Of a stretch of DNA of 30,793 nucleotides, positions 16,144-24,177 are shown piece by piece; the first letter of the stretch is position 1, and each line of letters begins with the position of its first letter. The stretch comes from a virus. The notes below the pieces were generated by a model. The model was not told the DNA's origin and did no database searches. It was given only the letters and a program-made list of their open reading frames with translations. The stretch lies in the IMG/VR virus record IMGVR_UViG_3300025305_000086, positions 1 to 30,793 of that record; one strand, written 5' to 3'. A program made the translations under genes and the position numbers.

Positions 16144-16348
16144 TGAACAAGACATAGCATCCGTGCTACAGCAGAAGATCGGAGAGGCAGTTAACCTGCA
16201 ACTCAGAGTTGAGGCAATGACCCGAACTATTGCAGCACAAGATGCAAAGATAGCTGAGCTGGAAGGACAGATAACGAGTCCTAACGGCAGGGAGGCTTCA
16301 GATGCCAAAGGTCGGACGGAAGAAATTCCCGTATACGAGCAAGGGTAA
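16118..16348 (+). CDS. Small coiled-coil protein
   Basis: This 76-residue protein is mostly one amphipathic helix (ASVLQQKIGEAVNLQLRVEA, then AAQDAKIAELEGQI), a likely coiled coil of the kind used by small phage assembly proteins. The ribosome binding site AAAGGGAGG is well placed before ATG 16118. It overlaps the preceding gene by 26 bases, and its last 47 bases overlap the 36-codon basic gene in another frame. No enzymatic motif is present. Confidence 0.65.
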   Translation: MAITEVQINEQDIASVLQQKIGEAVNLQLRVEAMTRTIAAQDAKIAELEGQITSPNGREASDAKGRTEEIPVYEQG

Positions 16349-16412
16349 ACGAGCAGCATCAACCTACGCAAAGCGTACCGGCAAGAAGGTTCGTAAGGCT
16401 AAGAAATACTAA
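16302..16412 (+). CDS. 36-residue basic phage protein
   Basis: A short open frame overlaps the end of the coiled-coil gene. It begins MPKVGRKKFPYTSKGKRAAS and ends KKVRKAKKY. CAGGGAGG lies 6 bases before ATG, an excellent ribosome binding site, and the next gene begins 13 bases after the stop. Sixteen of 36 residues are Lys or Arg. The MPKVGxKKFPYTxKG pattern is a recurrent small phage protein usually placed next to head or tail genes. Its job is unknown; nucleic acid or portal binding is possible. Confidence 0.75.
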   Translation: MPKVGRKKFPYTSKGKRAASTYAKRTGKKVRKAKKY

Positions 16413-16424
16413 AGGGGGGCAGTC

Positions 16425-17693
16425 ATGCCTGTAGTACAGGGCAGGACTCGCGCCCAGATACGCCAGTCTATAGGCTATAATCTTGGTGCTGTCTATGTAT
16501 CCTCTGCCAGTGGAAACGGATCTACTACTACAATAGTAGATAGTTCTCTTATAGGCGCAGATGATAACCATAACGGTAAGTGGGTTGTCTTCAATGATGT
16601 AGACGGAACATCAGGGCAGGTCACACGGGTATCTGATTACACGTCGAGTTCTACGACACTTACATTATCTCCTGCAATCGCAGCATCTTCAGCTACGGAT
16701 GATACATACGAACTCTGGGATGATGAGTACAGTCCCACAGCATTAAACGACTTTATTAACCAGGCCATCATAGATGCCTCTGACAGGATCTTTGACCCTG
16801 TAGAGTCTCTTGCATTACATACAGACGGTCATCAGCTACGGTTTGACATACCATCTGGGCTCTCGATGTTACAGAATATCTATTACCGTAACAGCGTAGA
16901 ATCAAAACAGCTTCATGCCTGCGCTACTACGTTTGATGAGACTACTGATTCTGATATTACACAGGCCCTGGACACCAAGGACAGGCGACAGGGAACACAG
17001 TCTCTGAAACTGACTATAGCTGCGGGGCTCTCTGCCGGTGATTTCATAACTGACAGTATCACGAGTGCCGATATCTCAGGATATGACTATATTGAGATGT
17101 GGGTAAAGAGCACGGTGGCTACGAGTTCAGGAAACCTCAAGCTTCATCTTGATAACGGAACCGTAACAGCAGACGGGAACGATCTTGAGAGCCTGAATAT
17201 CCCTGCATTGTCTGCGGATACGTGGACATTTGTTCGTATATCCATGTCAAATCCCGAAAGCGATACCGCAATCGTATCTATTGGGCTTGAATACGATTCT
17301 GATCTTGGTGCATGTACAGTATGGATGGATGATATTAGGGTAGTCAGAAATGACAGTGCGGTATGGGGACAGATCCCGAAAAGTCTCTGGCGTATTGACA
17401 AAGAATCGCAGGATATCGTGTTAGACAGATATGTTCACGGTATAGCACCGTATAAGCTTCTGAAGCTGGTAGGCGGAGACAAGCCTGCGCTACTGACAGC
17501 CGATACGTCTACACCGGAGATACCTGACCAGTACCTGATAGCACAGGGCACTGCCCTTGCATTTGCAGCCAGTTCCGGCGGGCCTTCTACAGACCCTGAC
17601 CAGAGGCGTAACCAGGCAGGGTTCTGGTTTGGACGAGCTTCATCTGACAAGCGGTCATTTCCCCTACTAACTAATGTACGCTTGGTGTCCTAA
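16425..17693 (+). CDS. Head-tail/neck region protein with carbohydrate-binding-like insert
   Basis: This 422-residue protein begins MPVVQGRTRAQIRQSIGYNL and has ALNDFINQAIIDASDRIFDP near residues 105-125, a pattern seen in phage adaptor or tail-attachment proteins that sit between head and tail genes. A beta-rich segment at about residues 165-310 (TQSLKLTIAAG, YIEMWVKST, CTVWMDDIRVVR) resembles a galactose-binding or carbohydrate-binding jelly roll inserted into the protein. The C-terminus holds DQYLIAQGTALAFAA. AAAGGGGGG provides the ribosome binding site. The adaptor role is inferred; the jelly-roll reading is from motif layout. Confidence 0.65.
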   Translation: MPVVQGRTRAQIRQSIGYNLGAVYVSSASGNGSTTTIVDSSLIGADDNHNGKWVVFNDVDGTSGQVTRVSDYTSSSTTLTLSPAIAASSATDDTYELWDDEYSPTALNDFINQAIIDASDRIFDPVESLALHTDGHQLRFDIPSGLSMLQNIYYRNSVESKQLHACATTFDETTDSDITQALDTKDRRQGTQSLKLTIAAGLSAGDFITDSITSADISGYDYIEMWVKSTVATSSGNLKLHLDNGTVTADGNDLESLNIPALSADTWTFVRISMSNPESDTAIVSIGLEYDSDLGACTVWMDDIRVVRNDSAVWGQIPKSLWRIDKESQDIVLDRYVHGIAPYKLLKLVGGDKPALLTADTSTPEIPDQYLIAQGTALAFAASSGGPSTDPDQRRNQAGFWFGRASSDKRSFPLLTNVRLVS

Positions 17694-19828
17694 TGGCGGC
17701 AAAGGTTGAAAGCCTAAACGAGATCTACCTAAACGGTGTTTATTACCCTGTTACAAGGCCTGTTCAAAGTGTTCTCTCCTCGCTCTATCCTGCCAAAGTA
17801 GTCATAGGCGACACGTCGAAGGATTCCCAGGCCCGTACCTCTGTTGTAGCGTGGTCTGACTGGCGTGGCGGGATCGGTGTTAACCGCATGGAAGCAGGCG
17901 GTGACATTAACCGTGCATGGTGGTCCACCCTACAGTTACGATACAAGAACCACCTGATTCTTCCGGGGCTTGATAATGATGCTGCGGCCAATGCCTCTTC
18001 TACGAGCCTGACAGGGCCTGCTATAGGAGCTATAGGAGAACTTAGCGGAGAGATATATGTTGCCTGGAACGGAAGTGTCTCAGAAGCTTCCAAGATATAT
18101 AAATACAACAATACTTCAGACGCATGGGGATCAGCTTTAGCTACTCCTGCTGACCGGGTAACAGATACTGTTACGTGGCAGGCTCTTTCAGATGTGACAT
18201 TCATGGTGTTCGCACACTATGACTCTAATGGGTCTGGCTATACATATTATTCTAAGTTCGCAACGGCTCTTGATGGTGCTATCACTAGTACTGGTGCTAC
18301 TTCAGTTCCGGTAGATGACGCTAGTGGGTTTGTAGCGGGACAGATAATAGTAGTAGATAGCGAAGACATGAGTATCGATAGCATCTCGTCAAACACACTC
18401 ACGGTTACCAGAGGAGCTAATAGTACAACGGCTGCAACTTATTCAGATGGAGCAACTGTTTCCACGGGTTGGACATCTGATGCTACTGATACACAGTATG
18501 TTGCTGTATGGGATGACAGGCTATGGGGTATCAGCTATGCAGGACAGTTATGGTACTCGATAGTAGCCGGTGAAGAGAATACTGATGCCAAGCTTCCTCT
18601 TCCTGCTGGGTCAGTAACGGGTCTGTTCGTAGCCCGTGATGCAGGCGGGGAGCCGATCCTGTACGCAGCTACCAAGAAGGGCCTTTTTGCCCATGATGCT
18701 GCTAATGCCAAGTTTATCCAGACAGAGCTGACACTTCCGAATCATCCTTTTGCAGGTAAGGGTACTATCAGGTGGCGAGACAGTATCTATATGCCAGCAG
18801 GACTTGGTCTATATAGGTATATAAACCAGGCTGGTGGGGCTGTATTGACCATCACAGGCCCTGATAGGGATGATGGGCTCCCTACCGACAATAGGGGCAC
18901 CATCAAGTACATGAGTGGCTCCCATAACGAGTTGTTTGCGGGGGTGGACTCAGCGACTAAGACACCGCTTGAGTCTCAAAATTCAGTACCGCACCAATGG
19001 AGGAGCCATCATGGCTCTCCGGTTATAGACTCCTCGGGATTTTCGTCCATCCTTGGTTATAACGGCCTGGGGTGGGAAACCAAGTGGGTTGCAGCGACCA
19101 ATAGTGAGGGCAAGAGTGTCCAGCACATATTCGTGAGTGATGCCTATGACGAATATCGCCTATGGTGGGGCTTTAACGGCGAGATTAAGTTTATGAAGAT
19201 CCCGTCTGACATAATCAATCCCAGTTTTGTGTCTGACTTTGAATATAAAGCCCGTGGAACTCACGAGACACCTTGGTTTAATGCAGGACAGTCAGAGGTT
19301 GATAAGCTGGCATTGAACTTGAGAGTAGAAGTACAGGATTCTTCTTCAACAGAGAAGGTAACTGTCTCATATGCAACGGATTACAGTGAGTCGGCTTACA
19401 CTTCTATGGGAGAGATTACATCAGACGGAATAACTACCTATACATTTGGTTCATCTGCGGGCACTACGTTTCGGGCAATCAAGTTCAAGCTGGAGCTTGA
19501 GCGTACCACGAATACCGACACTGACAATTATAAGAAGAAGACTCCTGATGTCGTTTCACTGACATTGGAATGGAGAAAGAAGCTGCCTGCTAAGTGGGGC
19601 CATCAAGTACAGATAGACTTGAATAAAGATTACAAGGGCAAGAGTCCGAAAGACCTGAGATCTGCCCTGTTAAGTGCTATTGAAAGCACAACGCTTGTTG
19701 AGTTCACATTCAGGGACGATAGTGGCGGTACCCGCAATTTCTATGTAGACGTAGCTTCTGCTACCGGTATGGAATACAGCGGATATGATGAACGCGGGGC
19801 GACTACGATCAACCTGGTGGAACCATGA
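17693..19828 (+). CDS. Tail protein, beta-propeller-like
   Basis: This 711-residue protein starts inside the previous stop (TAATG overlap). Repeated beta units (GEIYVAWNGS, TQYVAVWDDRLWGISYAGQL, PILYAATKKGLFAHD, SIYMPAGLGLYRY) resemble a beta-propeller, as in tail hub or receptor-contact proteins of short-tailed phages. Residues about 191-260 (GAITSTGATSVPVDDASGF through LTVTRGANSTTAATYSDGA) match a small beta module that recurs in phage tail proteins. The C-terminal third looks like beta-sandwich domains (about 530-711). A tail or baseplate-equivalent role is likely; exact position in the virion is unknown. Confidence 0.7.
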   Translation: MAAKVESLNEIYLNGVYYPVTRPVQSVLSSLYPAKVVIGDTSKDSQARTSVVAWSDWRGGIGVNRMEAGGDINRAWWSTLQLRYKNHLILPGLDNDAAANASSTSLTGPAIGAIGELSGEIYVAWNGSVSEASKIYKYNNTSDAWGSALATPADRVTDTVTWQALSDVTFMVFAHYDSNGSGYTYYSKFATALDGAITSTGATSVPVDDASGFVAGQIIVVDSEDMSIDSISSNTLTVTRGANSTTAATYSDGATVSTGWTSDATDTQYVAVWDDRLWGISYAGQLWYSIVAGEENTDAKLPLPAGSVTGLFVARDAGGEPILYAATKKGLFAHDAANAKFIQTELTLPNHPFAGKGTIRWRDSIYMPAGLGLYRYINQAGGAVLTITGPDRDDGLPTDNRGTIKYMSGSHNELFAGVDSATKTPLESQNSVPHQWRSHHGSPVIDSSGFSSILGYNGLGWETKWVAATNSEGKSVQHIFVSDAYDEYRLWWGFNGEIKFMKIPSDIINPSFVSDFEYKARGTHETPWFNAGQSEVDKLALNLRVEVQDSSSTEKVTVSYATDYSESAYTSMGEITSDGITTYTFGSSAGTTFRAIKFKLELERTTNTDTDNYKKKTPDVVSLTLEWRKKLPAKWGHQVQIDLNKDYKGKSPKDLRSALLSAIESTTLVEFTFRDDSGGTRNFYVDVASATGMEYSGYDERGATTINLVEP

Positions 19829-20118
19829 TCATTGATATCGGCACAACTACAGTTTCTACGGCTGGTACTGAGCAGCAGATATCCAACACGAATAACAGGG
19901 TACTGTGGATCAAGGCAAAGGCACTGGCTGCAAACAGTGGTATAGCCTATCTGGGCGTGTCAGATGTCACATCAACTAACGGGTATGAGTTATCTGCCGG
20001 TAACGAGATCGAGATAAACTTCAAAGATGTAGGTGGATCTGTAGTGTTCTCAAGTATCTATGTGGATGTTGCCACAAACGGAGACAAGGTCTGCTGGGCC
20101 GTGATACTGGATGGCTGA
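19825..20118 (+). CDS. Small beta-rich tail-region protein
   Basis: This 97-residue protein overlaps the preceding stop by four bases (ATGA). It reads as a compact beta-sandwich (RVLWIKAKALAANSGIAYLG, SDVTSTNGYELSAGNEIEIN), similar to small accessory proteins encoded beside tail genes in many phages. No catalytic or membrane motif is seen. It is likely a virion component. Confidence 0.62.
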   Translation: MIIDIGTTTVSTAGTEQQISNTNNRVLWIKAKALAANSGIAYLGVSDVTSTNGYELSAGNEIEINFKDVGGSVVFSSIYVDVATNGDKVCWAVILDG

Positions 20119-20145
20119 ATATGGCAGGGAAGGTAAAGCCGGTAA

Positions 20146-20526
20146 ATGACTACTCAACAGGCCACTGTGCCAGATACATGGAAGGGCAGCGATGTGGCAT
20201 ATGTGGCATATGAGGCACTTATACGTGCAGGCAAGGAACCCGGCAGAGATTTCAGCTATCAATCACGTACCCAGGGAAGGCGGTTAGAGAGTAGCCTTGA
20301 AGTAGACTTCAGTTTCCAGAATCCGCCTAATCTTGCAATGCAGATACAGGAATCATTATACAGCCATCCGGGTGGCATAGAGACACGGGGAACTGATGTT
20401 TTGGCAAGGGCACAGCTTGCAGGACAGGGTGTTACGCTTATAATGTTGTCGCATGAGAAGCTTCAACAGGACCCTGACTGGCTCATATCAGAAGCATTAC
20501 AGTACCGTGATCATAGCTGGGAGTAA
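20146..20526 (+). CDS. Small protein, possibly a degenerate endonuclease-like fold
   Basis: This 126-residue protein has WKGSDVAYVAYEALIRAGKE, then DFSYQSRTQGRRLESSLEVDF, then NLAMQIQE. This order (helix, YQS-GGR-like turn, xVDF strand, then a short strand) recalls small PD-(D/E)XK or VSR-like nuclease-fold proteins found near phage tail genes. The expected D-x(n)-E/Q-x-K core is not clean here: D of VDF is present but a following E-x-K is replaced by QIQ. It may be inactive or structural. It sits 28 bases after the preceding gene and 3 bases before the fibre gene. Confidence 0.6.
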   Translation: MTTQQATVPDTWKGSDVAYVAYEALIRAGKEPGRDFSYQSRTQGRRLESSLEVDFSFQNPPNLAMQIQESLYSHPGGIETRGTDVLARAQLAGQGVTLIMLSHEKLQQDPDWLISEALQYRDHSWE

Positions 20527-20529
20527 ATT

Positions 20530-23517
20530 ATGGCTATAACTGATATTAATATAAGTGGAAAAATCTATCAAGACGATGGGGGTGCTGTAAATGGGGCCAC
20601 GGTTGCCGTTCTTCATACTGGTACTACGAGTCAAGAAACATCAACAACCAGTGATTCTAACGGTGCGTGGTCAATTACTGAAACTTCCCTTGATGCCACC
20701 TATGACATTAAGATCACATCGGGTGCCAGTGTCAGGTACATCCTCTGGTCTGACGAGATTACAACCAAGGGAGTAGATACTGCGTCCCTGAAGGTTCGCG
20801 GTGTGGAAGGTGCAGCAGCTCCTATATATTTCTTTGCCGATCAGGCGGATCAAGATATCGACGTATGGAGGATAAACGCAGCCGATGGGGGCATACTAAC
20901 TTTCGACAACCGGGCGAGTGGTAGTAGTGACAGTGATCTCGTCGCCCAGATGACTATTACCCCTCACGCAACCGTAGCTTCGTCATCAGTGACATTCCCC
21001 GGAATTCTTGACGTAAACGGTACTGCTGATTTCGATGTAACTGATTTCGATATAGCATCATCAGGCGATATAGATCTTGTCTCTACCAACGACGCTGCTG
21101 CTGCTATCTATCTACGAGAGAACGCAGGCACAAGTGGGACTGTCAAAATACACGCAGATCAAGGAACCTCTGTTACTGAGGGTGCTGAGTCTATAAATAT
21201 ACTCTCAGATGCCGGGGGAGTAGGTATACGTTCAACTGCGAATCTTGCCAAGGCAGTTAACATAACTTCTGATGGTGGCACAACTGGATCCATCTCTATC
21301 TTTAACGATCAGGGAACATCGGTCACAGAGGGAGCAGAGTCTATATCACTTCTGTCTGATGCAGGGGGAGTTGGAATACGATCTACAGCGAACCTGGCTA
21401 ATGCAGTCAATCTAACTGTAGACGGCGGGACCAGCTCTACTATGACATTGTTTAATGACCAGGGCACGGCAGCTACTGAGGGTGCTGCATCAATACAGCT
21501 ACTGTCAGACGTAGGTGGGATCAATGTTAAGTCTGGGTTGAACGCTGCAAGTGCCATACTCCTGACTGCTGACGGTGGTACATCTGAAACGATTGTTGTT
21601 CATGCTGATCAGGGTACAGGTACCGGATCTATTCAACTCCTGTCTGATGCCGGGGGAATAACTCTGACCTCTGGAGTAGATATAGACCTCGCTGCAACTT
21701 CGGATGTAAACCTACCGGCTAATGTAGGACTGACCTTTGGTGATGATGGAGAAAAAATTGAGGGGGACGGTACTAACTTAGTAGTAGAGAGTTCAGGCAC
21801 TCTTGATATGAATTCAGGAGGTGTCCTTACCTTAGACTCAGGTGCAGCTATCAATATAGAACCTGCCTCTGGGTCTGCTATTTTACTTGATGGAACTATC
21901 AGTGTAGATGCGGGGGTAGTAACAGGCGCAACAAGTATTACTTCTACCAATTTTGTAGGAACTGTTACTACTGCTACTCAAAATAGCATCACTACTATGA
22001 CAGGCTTAGTCACTACTGGTGCCTTGAACTCTGGGTCTATTACAAGTGGTTTTGGCACTATAGATACAGGATCTTCAGCTATAACAACCACAGGGTTGAT
22101 ATCTGGTGGGTCATTGGACGTTGATGATGTACTCATCAACGGGACAACTATAGGACATACAGATGATACAGACTTGATGACAGTTGCTGATGGAGTCTTA
22201 ACTGTGGCAGGCGAACTAGATGCAGCAACTCTAGATATATCGGGTAATGCTGATATAGACGGAACCACTAACCTCGATGCGGTTGATATTGACGGTAACG
22301 TACAGCTTGATGGCACGTTTATTACCGGTGCTACTACAGACGGTTACGATGTTAAGTTTTGGGGGAATACGTCCAATACATATATGCTCTGGGATGAGAG
22401 CACTGATGACCTGGTGTTAACTCTCGGAGCGGAACTATATTTCTACGATGCCGCTGGTGGTGAACACATCAAGTCAGACGGCACGGACATGACCATCTAC
22501 GCCGGTACTGATCTCAACCTCACCGTTGGGGCTGATATCAACATTCCTACTGACAAGGGACTTACCTTCGGGGACGATGGGCAGAAGATAGAGAGTGACG
22601 GCACTGACTTCACGATAGCGTCAGGGGCACAATTAAACCTGACAGCTACCGGAAATGTTTCTTTCGGTGATGGAGATATCACAAACGTCGGAACAATTGA
22701 TCTTGACCAGATTGACCCAGACGGTAACACTATCGGGATCGGAAGTGCGCCGAGTGCGTCAGGCTATTTTCGGATTGGTGCAACGTCTGCTCCTGCTTCT
22801 TCAACTGACTATTATCAGTCCATAGTTGGAGGTCGAGTGAATCCTGTAGGTGGTAGACGGGGCGGTTTATTTTATGTTTCAGGAACTATTGGAACCGCAG
22901 CGGATGCCAGTAACGAACATCCACTGATAACAGCAGTAAATATAGGTGCGCCGACAGTATCGGCTGGTGGCGAGGATGTCGGTAAGCTAGTAACTCTCTA
23001 TGTCGCAGCGGCACCAAGCGCACTAAGTTCAGGTTCAGTTACTGAAGGCGGTCCCCATGCGCTATGGGTAGATGCTGGAACTTCACGGTTTGATGGTGGA
23101 GTGATAATAGGTGCATCAGAATCCACCAATAACTTGATTGATGATGCCAGTACAGGTTCTGGTTCTACTACGTTATATGTTGGGAATCAGTCCATCACAA
23201 CATCATCAGATGCGCGATTGAAGGAGAACATAACTGACAGCACGGTTAATGCCCTGGATAAAATCAAGGAATTGCGTGTCGTAGATTTCGATTGGGTTGA
23301 TCCGTCTGATACCAGTCCTAATAATAAGAACGCTCGTGGACGGTGGACAGGTATGCTGGCGCAGGAAACGGTTGAAACTGTGCCTTGGATAATCAATGCG
23401 CCACGTACTGAGGATGGAGAGATTGACCATGCAAGCAGTAATACGTGGTTCGTAGATTACCAGCATCTTGTTCCGATGTTGGTCAAGGCAATTCAGCAAC
23501 TGGAAGCGAAACTCTAG
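20530..23517 (+). CDS. Tail fibre with C-terminal intramolecular chaperone (peptidase S74)
   Basis: This 995-residue fibre mediates adsorption. Residues 1-85 resemble a carboxypeptidase-regulatory or Ig-like module (GAVNGATVAVLHTGTTSQET). Residues about 190-389 contain four 50-residue repeats. The following beta-rich shaft carries LTFGDDG(E/Q)KIE(G/S)DGT twice, near residues 400 and 677. The C-terminal 100 residues form an endosialidase-type chaperone domain: SSDARLKENI with predicted cleavage before S893 and K898 as partner, then MLAQETVETVPW, VDYQHLVPMLVKAIQQLE. In known members the domain folds the trimer and cuts itself off. GGGAG precedes ATG 20530. Confidence 0.9.
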   Translation: MAITDINISGKIYQDDGGAVNGATVAVLHTGTTSQETSTTSDSNGAWSITETSLDATYDIKITSGASVRYILWSDEITTKGVDTASLKVRGVEGAAAPIYFFADQADQDIDVWRINAADGGILTFDNRASGSSDSDLVAQMTITPHATVASSSVTFPGILDVNGTADFDVTDFDIASSGDIDLVSTNDAAAAIYLRENAGTSGTVKIHADQGTSVTEGAESINILSDAGGVGIRSTANLAKAVNITSDGGTTGSISIFNDQGTSVTEGAESISLLSDAGGVGIRSTANLANAVNLTVDGGTSSTMTLFNDQGTAATEGAASIQLLSDVGGINVKSGLNAASAILLTADGGTSETIVVHADQGTGTGSIQLLSDAGGITLTSGVDIDLAATSDVNLPANVGLTFGDDGEKIEGDGTNLVVESSGTLDMNSGGVLTLDSGAAINIEPASGSAILLDGTISVDAGVVTGATSITSTNFVGTVTTATQNSITTMTGLVTTGALNSGSITSGFGTIDTGSSAITTTGLISGGSLDVDDVLINGTTIGHTDDTDLMTVADGVLTVAGELDAATLDISGNADIDGTTNLDAVDIDGNVQLDGTFITGATTDGYDVKFWGNTSNTYMLWDESTDDLVLTLGAELYFYDAAGGEHIKSDGTDMTIYAGTDLNLTVGADINIPTDKGLTFGDDGQKIESDGTDFTIASGAQLNLTATGNVSFGDGDITNVGTIDLDQIDPDGNTIGIGSAPSASGYFRIGATSAPASSTDYYQSIVGGRVNPVGGRRGGLFYVSGTIGTAADASNEHPLITAVNIGAPTVSAGGEDVGKLVTLYVAAAPSALSSGSVTEGGPHALWVDAGTSRFDGGVIIGASESTNNLIDDASTGSGSTTLYVGNQSITTSSDARLKENITDSTVNALDKIKELRVVDFDWVDPSDTSPNNKNARGRWTGMLAQETVETVPWIINAPRTEDGEIDHASSNTWFVDYQHLVPMLVKAIQQLEAKL
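21097..21696 (+). repeat. Four tandem 150-bp (50-residue) repeats in the fibre
   Basis: The motif DQGT begins at 21157, 21307, 21457 and 21607, a spacing of exactly 150 bp each time. Units share A(x)AINL-like strand, DGGTS, DQGTxxTEGAxSI and LLSDAGGI. The DNA has drifted at third positions, so the array is old or selected at protein level. The fourth unit lacks the TEGAE portion but keeps enough length to hold frame. Confidence 0.85.
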
Positions 23518-23528
23518 AGAGGTGACGT

Positions 23529-23744
23529 ATGTCAACAGTATATAACGAGGACGTTTTGGAGTGGCTTGAGTCCAAGAAGTCCATAATGGTGGCAGGTATA
23601 CAGGAAGTACGGAGATTACAGGCACAAGGCTCGTTGTATACGACTGCAAACAAAACGACTCTTCTAAACTCAATCAAAGCGAAATGTGCTGCCATTACAG
23701 CTTTAGATGTAACTGAGTATGCGGGAGCAGATGAGGCAACATAA
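23529..23744 (+). CDS. Small uncharacterised protein after the fibre
   Basis: This 71-residue protein is mainly helical (EDVLEWLESKKSIMVAGIQE, TLLNSIKAKCAAITALDV), with no membrane segment or recognised family. GAGAGGTG lies before ATG 23529, 11 bases after the fibre stop. It could be a fibre chaperone or a minor lysis-region protein; nothing in the sequence decides. Confidence 0.6.
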   Translation: MSTVYNEDVLEWLESKKSIMVAGIQEVRRLQAQGSLYTTANKTTLLNSIKAKCAAITALDVTEYAGADEAT

Positions 23745-23750
23745 TTTATT

Positions 23751-23927
23751 TTGAATGAGCGAGAGAGGCATGAGGCCGTCAAGGCACTACTGGCAATAAA
23801 AATATTACCGTTACTGAAGTCTCAGCAACGGCGTGTCAGGCTGATTGTGATAATGCAGGCAGTAGGCTTTGTACTTTTGATAGTGTTGATCGCATTAGTA
23901 GCGATATCCAGATTTATATATGGCTGA
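23751..23927 (+). CDS. 58-residue single-pass membrane protein (TTG start)
   Basis: A short frame beginning at TTG 23751 encodes NERERHEAVKALLAIKILPL, a basic stretch (KSQQRRVR), then a strong hydrophobic helix at residues 31-53 (LIVIMQAVGFVLLIVLIALV). It overlaps the following holin-like gene by eight bases, which is typical of this genome, and fills what would otherwise be a 175-base gap. No good ribosome binding site is seen before the TTG, so the start is uncertain. It could be a spanin-like or holin-partner peptide. Confidence 0.45.
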   Translation: MNERERHEAVKALLAIKILPLLKSQQRRVRLIVIMQAVGFVLLIVLIALVAISRFIYG

Positions 23928-24174
23928 CAGTCCTAATGGCAACGGTAAGAAGGGCAAAGAGTCTGTAACGCTGTCAGGGCGTGAACTGATACAGCTAGTG
24001 ATATTCACGCCGGTGGTGTTTACATGGTTGTTCCTGGCAGCAAGGATCATATGGAGTGCATCTTCTAACCCGGACACCCTGGATAACATCGAGGGACTTT
24101 TAACAGCCCTCGCAGTCCTCACGATACCAGTGAGTGCGGGTATTGGAAAGATATTTGAAAGTGGCAAGGAATAG
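23920..24174 (+). CDS. Holin-like two-pass membrane protein
   Basis: This 84-residue protein has a charged N-terminus (GNGKKGKES) and two predicted membrane helices, about residues 24-46 (LIQLVIFTPVVFTWLFLAAR) and 57-77 (IEGLLTALAVLTIPVSAGIG), then a short charged tail. Size and topology fit class II holins, which open the inner membrane at lysis. It lies after the tail fibre, where lysis genes are common. There is no adjacent recognisable endolysin, so the function is probable rather than shown. Confidence 0.6.
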   Translation: MADSPNGNGKKGKESVTLSGRELIQLVIFTPVVFTWLFLAARIIWSASSNPDTLDNIEGLLTALAVLTIPVSAGIGKIFESGKE

Positions 24175-24177
24175 GAC

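Noticed and set aside
21309-21950. Long antisense frames opposite the tail fibre
   Set aside because: Their repeated Ser/Pro/Val text is the reverse complement of the repeated Asp/Gly/Thr fibre codons. There are no ribosome binding sites and no transcription in that direction is expected.
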